Below, piece by piece: positions 1-7,319 of a stretch of 7,319 bases of DNA; position 1 is the first letter of the stretch; every line of letters begins with the position of its first letter. The notes beneath the pieces are model-generated. The model ran no database searches and was not told the origin of the DNA. It saw nothing but the letters and a program-made list of their open reading frames with translations. This stretch comes from Gordonia sp. (in: high G+C Gram-positive bacteria) (GTDB lineage Bacteria; Actinomycetota; Actinomycetes; Mycobacteriales; Mycobacteriaceae), in contig JASLJL010000527.1 in the NCBI GenBank assembly GCA_030152405.1, positions 1 to 7,319 on the forward strand, read 5' to 3'. A program made the translations under genes and the position numbers.

Positions 1-853
1 TGCGAGCGTGCTCGGTCTGCTCGGTGCGGGAGATCTCGATGAGGACTCCTGGGAGGAGATCGAGGACACCCTGGTGATGGCCGATCTCGGCACCGCCGTG
101 ACCGGAGTAGTCGTCGAACGACTGCGCGAAGAACTGGCCGCGGGCAAGGTCCGCACGGCCGACGACGCACGCGCGGCACTGCGCCGGATTCTGGTGGAGC
201 AGCTGCAGCCCAAGCTCGATCGATCGGTGAAGGCGTTGCCGCACGCCGACGGCCCGGCCGTGGTGCTCGTGGTCGGCGTGAACGGCGTCGGCAAGACCAC
301 CACCACCGGCAAGCTGGCCCGCGTGCTCGTCGCCGACGGACGTCGAGTGACGCTCGGCGCCGCCGACACCTTCCGTGCCGCTGCAGCCGATCAGCTTCAG
401 ACGTGGGGCGAGCGGGTCGGCGCCGGCATCGTGCGCGGCAACGAGGGCGCCGATCCGGCGTCGGTCGCCTTCGACGCGGTCAGCAAGGGCATCGATGACG
501 GCGTCGACGTGGTGCTCATCGACACCGCGGGGCGCCTGCACACCAAGACCGGGCTGATGGACGAACTCGGCAAGGTCAAGCGAGTGGTGGAGAAGAAGGT
601 CCCGGTCGACGAGGTGCTCCTCGTGCTCGACGCCACCGTCGGCCAGAACGGCCTCAATCAGGCCAAGGTGTTCGCCGACGTCGTCTCGTTGACCGGTGTG
701 GTCCTGACCAAGCTCGACGGAACAGCGAAGGGCGGCATCGTCTTCCGGATCCAGGAGGAACTGGGTGTCCCGGTGAAGCTCGTCGGTCTCGGCGAGGGCG
801 CCGACGATCTGGCGCCCTTCGAGCCCGAGGCGTTCGTCGACGCCCTGTTGTAG
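1..853 (+). CDS. ftsY: Signal recognition particle receptor FtsY, 3' part (5' end outside window)
   Basis: FtsY is the membrane-associated SRP receptor GTPase; it pairs with Ffh to deliver ribosomes making membrane proteins to the translocon. About 283 codons are visible, read from base 2, covering the NG domain. The N domain begins with the typical [18 protein letters not shown] stretch and is followed by the GTPase motifs: P-loop GVNGVGKTT (bases 275-301), DTFRAAA (365-385), DTAGR (521-535) and the base-specificity motif TKLDG (707-721). The C terminus, [20 protein letters not shown], is the usual FtsY ending, so the 3' end is complete at TAG 851-853. The reading frame is open to the left edge, so a GTG at base 8 is almost certainly internal; the missing 5' part would carry the variable acidic or membrane-binding N-terminal region. 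The link to amtB, the PII gene and glnD further on matches M. tuberculosis gene order. Identification is very secure. Confidence 0.97.
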   Translation, partial: ASVLGLLGAGDLDEDSWEEIEDTLVMADLGTAVTGVVVERLREELAAGKVRTADDARAALRRILVEQLQPKLDRSVKALPHADGPAVVLVVGVNGVGKTTTTGKLARVLVADGRRVTLGAADTFRAAAADQLQTWGERVGAGIVRGNEGADPASVAFDAVSKGIDDGVDVVLIDTAGRLHTKTGLMDELGKVKRVVEKKVPVDEVLLVLDATVGQNGLNQAKVFADVVSLTGVVLTKLDGTAKGGIVFRIQEELGVPVKLVGLGEGADDLAPFEPEAFVDALL

Positions 854-862
854 TCGCTTCGA

Positions 863-874
863 CGCTGTACAGCG
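863..874. repeat. 12-bp perfect palindrome downstream of ftsY
   Basis: The sequence CGCTGTACAGCG reads the same on both strands and begins 9 bases after the ftsY stop codon. It lies just before the terminator hairpin and away from any visible promoter. It has no loop, so it is a poor RNA hairpin by itself, although GTCGCT (853-858) and AGCGAC (871-876) could pair around it. No function can be assigned. Confidence 0.4.
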
Positions 875-881
875 ACGCATC

Positions 882-910
882 ATCCCCGTCCGGCTCAGCC
901 GGGCGGGGAT
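882..910 (+). terminator. Hairpin terminator after ftsY
   Basis: Thirteen-base arms at 882-894 and 898-910 pair around a three-base TCA loop; the only imperfection is one T-G wobble (T889 with G904). The stem is strongly GC-rich and begins 28 bases after the ftsY stop. The following bases, CTGTCGTTTC, form only a weak T-rich tail, which is common for actinobacterial terminators. It should isolate ftsY from the TetR operon; termination efficiency is inferred. Confidence 0.8.
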
Positions 911-971
911 CTGTCGTTTCGGCGCAGTCTCGTCGTCTCGTCTCAGACGTCCAGCCGCTTGCGGCCACGAC

Positions 972-1019
972 TGAATGGTGATTCAATTCTTGACGACGGA
1001 AGAATTGAATCGTGATTCA
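972..1019. promoter_or_regulatory. Compound operator for the TetR regulator: two TGAAT-N4-ATTCA sites
   Basis: Two copies of an imperfectly interrupted palindrome, TGAATGGTGATTCA (972-985) and TGAATCGTGATTCA (1006-1019), lie 34 bases apart just before the TetR gene. As extended direct repeats (972-988 and 1006-1022) they match at 15 of 17 positions. The inner halves also form a perfect 12-base inverted repeat, GATTCAATTCTT (980-991) and AAGAATTGAATC (1000-1011), around 8 bases. The region is strikingly AT-rich against its surroundings. TetR-family dimers usually bind such short dyads near their own promoter, so autoregulation of the downstream three-gene operon is the natural reading. The binding protein is inferred, not shown. 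Confidence 0.82.
990..1018 (+). promoter_or_regulatory. Candidate promoter of the TetR-aidB-acyl-CoA synthetase operon
   Basis: TTGACG (990-995) is a good -35 match and lies between the two operator copies. A 17-base spacer leads to a weak -10 at 1013-1018 (TGATTC) inside the second operator. Transcription would then start close to the ribosome binding site, giving a very short leader. An alternative is TTGCGG (959-964) with TTCAAT (982-987), which would start near 994 and leave a leader of about 39 bases. In either case operator binding would block RNA polymerase. The exact start cannot be decided from sequence. Confidence 0.45.
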
Positions 1020-1032
1020 TTTAAGGAGCACC

Positions 1033-1671
1033 GTGGCGTACCGACCGACGGAGGCGACGCGTCGCACGGCGCAGGCCAAACGTGCCGCGATGCTCGGAGC
1101 GGCCAGAGCGCTCGTCGCCGACGCAGGCTTCTCGGCGGCGACCGTCGCCGCGATCGCCGAAGGCGCCGACGTGAGCGTCGGATCGGTCTACTCGTATTTC
1201 GACAACCGCGAGACGTTGCTCGCCGAGGTGTTCCGTGCGGCCGCCGAGTACGAGTTCGCTCGAGTCGCCGCAGCCGTCGAGGAGGCCGGTGACGATCCGC
1301 TCGCACAGCTCGACGCCCTGATCGTGACGTTCGCCGACCGCGCGCTACGTGGACGCCGACTCGCGTGGGCGCTGCTGTTCGAACCGGTGATCCCCGCGGT
1401 CGACGCCGAACGTCTCCGCCTGCGCCAGTGGTACCGCGACCTGGGGGAGTCGGTGATCGCCTCGGGAGTGTCCGAGTCGGTCTTCGTCGAGCAGGACGTT
1501 CGGGTGGCGGCTTCGGCGATCATGGGCGCGATCTCCGAAGCCCTGGTCGGCGCACTCCGTCCCGACACGGCACCCCCGGCCGGCACGTCCGACTCCCTGC
1601 TCGACACCATCCGCGCCTTCTGCCACCGCGCACTCGGCGCCGCCCAGACCCCACCGAAGGAGAACCGATGA
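1033..1671 (+). CDS. TetR/AcrR-family transcriptional regulator
   Basis: This is a 212-residue one-component repressor, a normal TetR length. The N-terminal DNA-binding domain is clear: residues about 17-69 include AARALVADAGFSAATVAAIA followed by the recognition-helix region VSVGSVYSYFDNRETLLAEV, the TetR signature. The remaining helical part should hold the ligand pocket and dimer interface; its ligand cannot be read from sequence. The GTG at 1033 is preferred because AAGGAG (1023-1028) lies 4 bases upstream and translation then begins just before the conserved domain; an in-frame GTG at 1012 lies inside the operator and has no good ribosome binding site. The stop codon overlaps the next ATG (ATGA, 1668-1671), so it is cotranslated with the AidB-like gene. 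The compound operator just upstream implies autorepression, probably relieved by an acyl-CoA or related acid handled by the two downstream enzymes; this last point is inference. Confidence 0.92.
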   Translation: MAYRPTEATRRTAQAKRAAMLGAARALVADAGFSAATVAAIAEGADVSVGSVYSYFDNRETLLAEVFRAAAEYEFARVAAAVEEAGDDPLAQLDALIVTFADRALRGRRLAWALLFEPVIPAVDAERLRLRQWYRDLGESVIASGVSESVFVEQDVRVAASAIMGAISEALVGALRPDTAPPAGTSDSLLDTIRAFCHRALGAAQTPPKENR

Positions 1672-3287
1672 CCTCCACCCATGAAGTGTTCAACCAGGCC
1701 GCGCCGCGCGTCGATGTGAACGAGTACCTGACCGACCTGCCGCTGGTGGAAGCGGTCGAGGCCTACGGAGCGTCGTGGGCCACCGACCAGCTGACTGAGG
1801 CAGGGGCACTCGTCGGTCGAGCCGACTTCCAGCGCGACGCCGAACTCGCCAACACGATCACGCCGACCCTCCACACGCACGATCGGTGGGGCCACCGCGT
1901 CGACGAGATCGAGTTCCATCCGTCCTACCACCGCATCATCGGTGCCGCGATCGAGCACGGCGCGCACACCAGCTGCTGGGACGAGCCTCGCGACGGCGCC
2001 CACGTCGCACGCGCCGCGATGTTCATGCAGTTCGGGCAGGTGGAGCCGGGCCACGCGTGCCCGGTCAGCATGACTCACGCCGTCGTGCCGTCGCTGCGCG
2101 TCGATCCGGACCTCGCCGACCTCTGGATCCCACGCACTCTGTCGCGCGACTACGATCCCTCGCTCGCCGATCCGGCGAAGACCTCGGCGATCTTCGGCAT
2201 GGCCATGACGGAGAAGCAGGGCGGCTCGGACATCCGCGCCAACACCACCCGTGCCGTCGACAACGGCGACGGAACGTACCGCATCACCGGACACAAGTGG
2301 TTCTGTTCGGCACCGCAGTCGGATGCGTTCCTCGTCCTCGCGAAGACCGAGCCGGGCGTCACCTGCTTCGTGGTCCCGCGCACCCTGCCCGACGGCACCC
2401 GAAACACGTTCGCCATCCAGCGGCTCAAGGACAAGCTCGGGAACAAGTCGAACGCGTCGAGTGAGATCGAGTTCTCCGACACCGTCGGCTGGCGCCTGGG
2501 AGACGAGGGCGCCGGCGTCCGCACGATCATCGAGATGGTCAACCAGACCCGCCTGGACTGTGCGCTCGGCAGTGCCGCCGGGATGCGGCAGTCCGTCGCC
2601 GAAGCCGCATGGCACGTTCGACACCGGTCGGCATTCGGCGCCACGCTCATCGACCAGCCCGCGATGACCGCGGTGATCGCCGACCTTCAGGTGGAGGCCG
2701 AAGCGGCCATGTGGACGGCGATGCGTCTGGCATCGGCCTACGACGACGACTCCGAGCAGTCACAGGCGTTCCGTCGACTCGCGACCGCCGTCGGCAAGTA
2801 CTGGGTGTGCAAGCGCGGACCGAACCATGCCTACGAGGCCCTGGAGTGCCTCGGCGGCAACGGATACACCGAGGCGTTCCCGCTGGCCCGTCGCTTCCGC
2901 GAGCAGCCCGTCATGGCGGTCTGGGAGGGGTCGGGCAACGTGATCGCCCTCGACGTCCTGCGCGCCATGGTCCGCGATCCGCTGTCGGTCGAGGCTCTCG
3001 ACGCCGAGTTCGAGCTCGCGCTCGGGCAGCATCACGCCTACGACCTGCACGTCGAGGGCACCCGCAAACTCGTCGCACAGGCCGCCGCAGATCCCGCGAA
3101 CGCGCCCGCGATCGCGCGTCGTCTCACCGAATCGCTCGCGATCGCACTGCAGGGTTCGATCGTCATCCGGCAGGCCCCGTCGTTCGTCGCGGACGCGTTC
3201 GTCGCAGGGCGCATCGCCGATCCCGGTCAGATGTACGGCGTACTCGACTCGCGCCTCGACCTCGCCGCCATCGCCGGACGGGCGTGA
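1668..3287 (+). CDS. AidB-like acyl-CoA dehydrogenase family flavoprotein
   Basis: This 539-residue FAD protein resembles E. coli AidB (541 residues) over its whole length, which sets it apart from ordinary acyl-CoA dehydrogenases of about 380 residues. Shared features are the N-terminal EVFNQ start, FHPSYH (83-88), the flavin-binding TEKQGGSD motif (181-188), GHKWFCSAPQSDA (208-220), LKDKLGNKSNASSEIEF (253-269), ECLGGNGY (393-400) and VWEGSGN (418-424). E420 aligns with E. coli AidB Glu425. R432 aligns with Arg437, which from memory has been linked to DNA binding in E. coli. E. coli AidB is induced in the adaptive response to alkylation, has weak isovaleryl-CoA dehydrogenase activity and binds DNA; its physiological role is debated. 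Here AAGGAG (1657-1662) lies 5 bases before the ATG, which overlaps the TetR stop. Pairing with an acyl-CoA synthetase favours a metabolic role. The family is secure, the substrate unknown. The C-terminal part, beyond about residue 440, looks less conserved. Confidence 0.93.
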   Translation: MTSTHEVFNQAAPRVDVNEYLTDLPLVEAVEAYGASWATDQLTEAGALVGRADFQRDAELANTITPTLHTHDRWGHRVDEIEFHPSYHRIIGAAIEHGAHTSCWDEPRDGAHVARAAMFMQFGQVEPGHACPVSMTHAVVPSLRVDPDLADLWIPRTLSRDYDPSLADPAKTSAIFGMAMTEKQGGSDIRANTTRAVDNGDGTYRITGHKWFCSAPQSDAFLVLAKTEPGVTCFVVPRTLPDGTRNTFAIQRLKDKLGNKSNASSEIEFSDTVGWRLGDEGAGVRTIIEMVNQTRLDCALGSAAGMRQSVAEAAWHVRHRSAFGATLIDQPAMTAVIADLQVEAEAAMWTAMRLASAYDDDSEQSQAFRRLATAVGKYWVCKRGPNHAYEALECLGGNGYTEAFPLARRFREQPVMAVWEGSGNVIALDVLRAMVRDPLSVEALDAEFELALGQHHAYDLHVEGTRKLVAQAAADPANAPAIARRLTESLAIALQGSIVIRQAPSFVADAFVAGRIADPGQMYGVLDSRLDLAAIAGRA

Positions 3288-3291
3288 CGGC

Positions 3292-4815
3292 GTGCATCTG
3301 ACAGCGGTCCTCGAACGCGCCGCCCGCACGGCGCCCCACAAACCCGCCCTCATCGCGGGCGACGACGAGATCAGCTATCGCAGGCTCCTGGACGAGGCGC
3401 GACGCGCGGCGACCGTCCTCATCGATGCGGGCGTCCGGCCCGGTGATCGAGTCGCGGTGATGACCTATAACACGCCCGGCTTCGTGGTCGCGGCGTTCGG
3501 CGCGTGGTTCGCAGGCGCCGTTCTGGTCCCCGTCAACCACAAGTTCGCCGCACCCGAAGTCGAGTACACGATCGACCACAGCGGGGCACGGGTCGGCGTC
3601 GTCGACGGAACGCTCGCCGCGACCACCGAGGGCACCGGTGCCACGTGGCTCACCACCGACTCGGCGGCCGACGGGTTCGCCGACTTCGACGCGCTCGTCG
3701 CCGCGGCCCCGCCGGTCCGGGCGCCGGTCGACGACGACGTCGACGCACCCGCTGAGATCCTCTACACGTCGGGCACCACGAGCTCGCCGAAGGGATGCGT
3801 TCACACCCACCGGGGTCTCTCGGCGGTGTCGCCGCTCATCGCGACGACGCTCGGATTCTCGCCGGACGAGCGGTTCCTCCTGGCCATGCCGATCTGGCAC
3901 GCCGCGCCGCTGAACGACTGGCTGCTCACGATGATCTCGCTCACCGCGACGACAGTGCTGATGCGCGAGTACAACCCGATGGAGTTCCTGCCCGCCGTCG
4001 AGCGACACGCGATCACCGCGTTCTTCGGGTCACCGATCGCGTATCTGCTGCCGGTGCAGATGGCGGACGCCGGCCGACTGGACGTCGACGCGTACGACCT
4101 CTCGACGGTCCGCGCCTGGCTGTACGGGGGTGCGTCGCTCGGCGAGCACACCGCCCGCAGGCTGATCGACGTCTACCGCAGTGATCGGTTCTTCCAGGTG
4201 TACGGCATGAGCGAGACCGGACCGGTGGGGACCGCGCTGTATCCGCACGAGCAGACCACGAAGGCCGGATCGATCGGCCGCGGCGGAATGTACGGCGTCG
4301 ACCTGCGCGTCGTGGACGCCGACGGCGTCGATCAGGGGCCGGGCGGAACCGGCGAGATCTGGTTGCGCGCGGACACCCGGATGGTCGGCTACCTCGACAA
4401 CCCGGACGCGACGGCCGCGGCTTTCGACGGCCCGTGGTTCCGGACCGGCGACGTGGCGCGGGTGGACGACGACGGGTACCTCTTCATCGTCGACCGGCTG
4501 AAGGACGTCATCATCGTCGGCGGTGAGAACGTCCACTCTCAGGAAGTCGAGGAGGTGCTGCGCGGGCACCCCCGGATCGGGGACGTGGCCGTCGTCGGAC
4601 GCCCGCATCCGGAGTGGGGCGAGACCGTGGTCGCCGTGTGTGTTCCCTCCGACGGCGACCGGGTGACAGTCGACGAACTGCGCGACTTCCTGTCCGGTCG
4701 GCTCGCGCGCTACAAGATCCCGCGTGACGTCGTCGTGGTGGACGCGTTGCCCCGCAATCCGAGCGGGAAGATCGTGAAGCACGTCCTGCGCGATCGGGTG
4801 AACGCTGTGACGTAA
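3292..4815 (+). CDS. Class I adenylate-forming acyl-CoA synthetase (AMP-binding, FadD-like)
   Basis: This 507-residue enzyme should activate a carboxylic acid with ATP to an acyl-adenylate and then form the CoA thioester. Core motifs are in order: the P-loop YTSGTTSSPKG (158-168), the substrate-pocket region about 195-250, YGGASLGE (278-285), YGMSETGP (304-311), WFRTGDV (382-388), the hinge region DRLKDVIIVGGEN (401-413) and the C-terminal catalytic lysine in NPSGKI (Lys493). The P-loop has serine where glycine follows TSGTT in many relatives, probably tolerated. Length and motif order resemble mycobacterial FadD13 and other FadD or CaiC-like ligases; the acid, whether fatty, branched or aromatic, cannot be read. 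The GTG at 3292 starts 4 bases after the AidB-like stop with only a weak purine-rich sequence before it, so translational coupling is likely. The TAA stop (4813-4815) lies inside a GlnR-like site for the next operon. A plain fadD symbol would overstate what is known. Confidence 0.93.
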   Translation: MHLTAVLERAARTAPHKPALIAGDDEISYRRLLDEARRAATVLIDAGVRPGDRVAVMTYNTPGFVVAAFGAWFAGAVLVPVNHKFAAPEVEYTIDHSGARVGVVDGTLAATTEGTGATWLTTDSAADGFADFDALVAAAPPVRAPVDDDVDAPAEILYTSGTTSSPKGCVHTHRGLSAVSPLIATTLGFSPDERFLLAMPIWHAAPLNDWLLTMISLTATTVLMREYNPMEFLPAVERHAITAFFGSPIAYLLPVQMADAGRLDVDAYDLSTVRAWLYGGASLGEHTARRLIDVYRSDRFFQVYGMSETGPVGTALYPHEQTTKAGSIGRGGMYGVDLRVVDADGVDQGPGGTGEIWLRADTRMVGYLDNPDATAAAFDGPWFRTGDVARVDDDGYLFIVDRLKDVIIVGGENVHSQEVEEVLRGHPRIGDVAVVGRPHPEWGETVVAVCVPSDGDRVTVDELRDFLSGRLARYKIPRDVVVVDALPRNPSGKIVKHVLRDRVNAVT

Positions 4816-4827
4816 CACGCGCGAAAC
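4812..4827 (+). promoter_or_regulatory. GlnR-box-like site 1 (GTAAC-N6-GAAAC), overlapping a stop codon
   Basis: GTAAC (4812-4816), six bases and GAAAC (4823-4827) match the actinobacterial GlnR half-site pair gTnAC-N6-GaAAC at every fixed position. The site includes the TAA stop of the acyl-CoA synthetase gene (4813-4815) and lies 112 bases before the amtB start. amtB-glnK-glnD is a classic GlnR target in Streptomyces and mycobacteria, which supports the call. Binding is inferred. Confidence 0.72.
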
Positions 4828-4849
4828 GTGACGCGACCTCGCGTGACGT
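4826..4849. repeat. 24-bp imperfect dyad between the two GlnR-like sites
   Basis: Eleven-base arms at 4826-4836 and 4839-4849 are inverted copies with one mismatch (G4830 against G4845) around a central CC. The inner 14 bases, ACGCGACCTCGCGT, have perfect arms. The dyad overlaps the end of GlnR-like site 1 and the start of site 2. It could be a second regulator's operator, or a hairpin at the end of the upstream transcript, though no T-tract follows. Symmetry is directly visible; function is unknown. Confidence 0.5.
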
Positions 4850-4858
4850 GTGCGAAAC
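4843..4858 (+). promoter_or_regulatory. GlnR-box-like site 2 (GTGAC-N6-GAAAC)
   Basis: GTGAC (4843-4847), six bases and GAAAC (4854-4858) again fit gTnAC-N6-GaAAC. The site is exactly 31 bases from site 1, about three helical turns, on the same face and orientation, and ends 81 bases before the amtB GTG. The ten bases GCGAAACGTG recur exactly at 4821-4830 and 4852-4861. Two properly spaced matches upstream of amtB make chance unlikely. I could not pick out a convincing -10 element between this site and the gene. Confidence 0.75.
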
Positions 4859-4939
4859 GTGCAAGCACTCGAGCGGCAACCTGGGGACGGGACAGTTGTC
4901 TCACACGTCGACAAGCGACGGGTGAGGAGGCCTGCAACA

Positions 4940-6260
4940 GTGAATGTGGCACTGCCGGACACAGTGTTCGGCTCCATCGACAGCGGTAACACCGCCTGGG
5001 TGATCGCGAGCGCGGGACTCGTTCTTCTGATGACTCCGGCGCTCGCGTTCTTCTACGGAGGACTCACGCGAGCCAAATCGGTACTCAACATGATGATGAT
5101 GTCGTTCGGGGCGCTCGGCGTCGTCTCCGTCATCTACGTCCTGTGGGGCTTCTCGATGTCGTTCGGCAACACGCTGACCGGATCGAAGGACGTGCTCGGG
5201 ATCTTCTCGAACCCGTTCGAGATCTTCGGGTCCGACCAGCTGATGCAGACACGAGAGGTCGGCGGGACCACGCAGGTGGTCGTCTGGGGCACCACCGGCA
5301 TACCGGCGATCGTGTTCCTCGCGTTCCAGCTGACCTTCGCGGTCATCACGGTCGCGCTGATCAGCGGTGCGATCGCCGAGCGAGTCAAGTTCTCCACCTG
5401 GCTGCTGTTCAGCGCGCTCTTCGCGACGATCGTGTACTTCCCCCTGGCACACATGGTGTGGGGCGGCGGTCTGCTCTCGGGCGCCGAGGACGGCATAGCG
5501 GCCAAGATGTACGGAACCACCGACGGCGCTGCGACCGTCGCGCCGATCGACTTCGCCGGCGGCACCGTCGTGCACATCAACGCGGGCATGGCGGGACTCG
5601 TGCTCGCGCTGATCGTCGGCAAGCGCAAGGGATTCGGCAAGACGGCGTTCCGCCCGCACAACATCCCGTTCGTGATGCTCGGGGCCGCGCTCCTGTGGTT
5701 CGGGTGGTTCGGCTTCAACGCCGGCTCCGAACTCGGCGCCGACGCCACCGCGGGTCTGGTCTGGGTGAACACCACGGTCGCGACCGCGGCGGCGATGATC
5801 GGATGGCTCGTCGTCGAATGGTTCCGGGACGGTCACCCGACGAGCGTCGGCGCCGCGTCGGGCGTCGTCGCCGGACTCGTCGCCATCACACCGGCCTGCG
5901 CGGCGCTGACGCCGATCGGCTCGATCGCCCTCGGACTCGTGGCAGGCGGACTCGCAGCTCTCGCGATCAGCCTCAAGTACCGGTTCGGCTTCGACGATTC
6001 GCTCGACGTCGTCGGTGTGCACCTCGTCGCCGGACTCTGGGGCACGATCGGCATCGGCCTGCTCGCGAAGGACTCGGGCGTGTTCTACGGCCACGGGTTC
6101 GAACAACTGGCTGTTCAGACGGTTGTCGCCGGAGTCGCGCTGGTGTTCACCGCCGTCCTCACCGCCGTCATCGCCTTCGCCCTCAAGCCGCTCGGCTGGC
6201 GCGTCGACGACGAGGCCGAATTCGTCGGGATCGACGCCTCCGAACATGCGGAGAGTGCAT

Positions 6261-6274
<14 letters not shown>
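4940..6274 (+). CDS. amtB: Ammonium transporter AmtB (Amt family)
   Basis: This 444-residue inner-membrane protein is a trimeric Amt channel for ammonium uptake. About eleven hydrophobic segments run from residue 18 to about 416. Visible family features are the LAFFYGGLTRAKSVLN stretch (35-50), AFQLTF (128-133, F129 matching the outer gate Phe107 of E. coli AmtB), DFAGGTVVHINAG (204-216) with Asp204 and pore His212, GWFGFNAGS (255-263, F259 matching gate Phe215), and DVVGVHLVAGLWG (356-368) with the second pore His361. The cytosolic tail ends EHAESAYEP, close to the PII-docking tail of relatives. The GTG at 4940 is chosen because GAGGAGG (4924-4930) lies 9 bases upstream; no long cleavable signal peptide is seen, unlike E. 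coli. An in-frame GTG at 4850 would place coding sequence over GlnR site 2 and add a charged, non-homologous N terminus. Control by GlnR under nitrogen limitation is expected. Confidence 0.97.

Positions 6275-7319
<1,045 letters not shown>

Noticed and set aside
1012..1032. Earlier GTG start for the TetR regulator
   Set aside because: It lies in the second operator copy and lacks a Shine-Dalgarno sequence; AAGGAG at 1023-1028 points to GTG 1033.
1365..1667. Extension of the AidB-like protein upstream of ATG 1668
   Set aside because: The added residues are an out-of-frame reading of the TetR gene; ATG 1668 has a good ribosome binding site and gives the AidB-like N terminus.
1188..2624. Minus-strand open frame of 478 codons opposite the TetR and AidB-like genes
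   Set aside because: No recognisable domain, biased composition, and it runs antisense to two clear genes.
3163..4008. Minus-strand open frame of 281 codons opposite the acyl-CoA synthetase gene
   Set aside because: Arg/Asp/Glu-rich shadow of the plus-strand gene with no domain or ribosome binding site.
4891..4919. Short inverted repeats GACA-TGTC (4891-4900) and GTCG-CGAC (4907-4919) in the amtB leader
   Set aside because: Four-base arms are expected by chance in GC-rich DNA.
4850..4939. Longer amtB reading frame from GTG 4850
   Set aside because: It would code through GlnR-like site 2 and add a charged segment unlike Amt proteins; GAGGAGG at 4924-4930 supports GTG 4940.
4816..4939. AmtR-type operator or riboswitch before amtB
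   Set aside because: I found no CTATAG-like AmtR sequence and no recognisable riboswitch fold; GlnR-like sites explain the region better.

Overview
The window is GC-rich actinobacterial DNA with all genes on the plus strand. The order ftsY ... amtB - PII - glnD is the one found in Mycobacteriales: from memory, Mycobacterium tuberculosis has ftsY, amt, glnB and glnD as Rv2921c to Rv2918c. GTG starts, high GC at third codon positions and GlnR-type sites agree with this. A Gordonia-, Williamsia- or Rhodococcus-like organism is my best guess, but the genus cannot be fixed from the sequence alone.

Layout: (1) Bases 1-853 are the 3' part of ftsY, the signal recognition particle receptor GTPase, followed by a hairpin terminator at 882-910. 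(2) Bases 972-1019 are an unusually AT-rich, highly symmetric control region holding two TGAAT-N4-ATTCA operators. It precedes a tightly packed three-gene operon (1033-4815): a TetR-family repressor, an AidB-like acyl-CoA dehydrogenase and a class I acyl-CoA synthetase. The first two genes overlap by ATGA and the third starts 4 bases after the second stops. (3) Bases 4812-4858 hold two GlnR-box-like sites, the first built over the stop codon of the synthetase gene. They precede the nitrogen operon: amtB (ammonium channel), a possible 29-codon ORF that fills the gap to the next gene, the PII signal protein gene, and the 5' part of glnD, which runs off the right edge.

How the parts work together: AmtB imports ammonium. 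PII senses nitrogen and energy state and can dock on AmtB. GlnD modifies PII, probably on Tyr51. The GlnR-like sites would switch the operon on under nitrogen limitation. The middle operon looks like a self-regulated acyl-CoA module: the synthetase would activate a carboxylic acid to its CoA thioester, the AidB-like flavoprotein would act on an acyl-CoA, and the TetR protein would respond to a related ligand. That functional link is inferred from gene order and protein families. This module sits between ftsY and amt, which are adjacent in M. tuberculosis.

I see no mobile element, tRNA, rRNA, CRISPR array or broken gene. Nothing here is clearly a new system. The observations most worth checking are the compound TetR operator, the GlnR site on a stop codon, and the small ORF bridging amtB and the PII gene.
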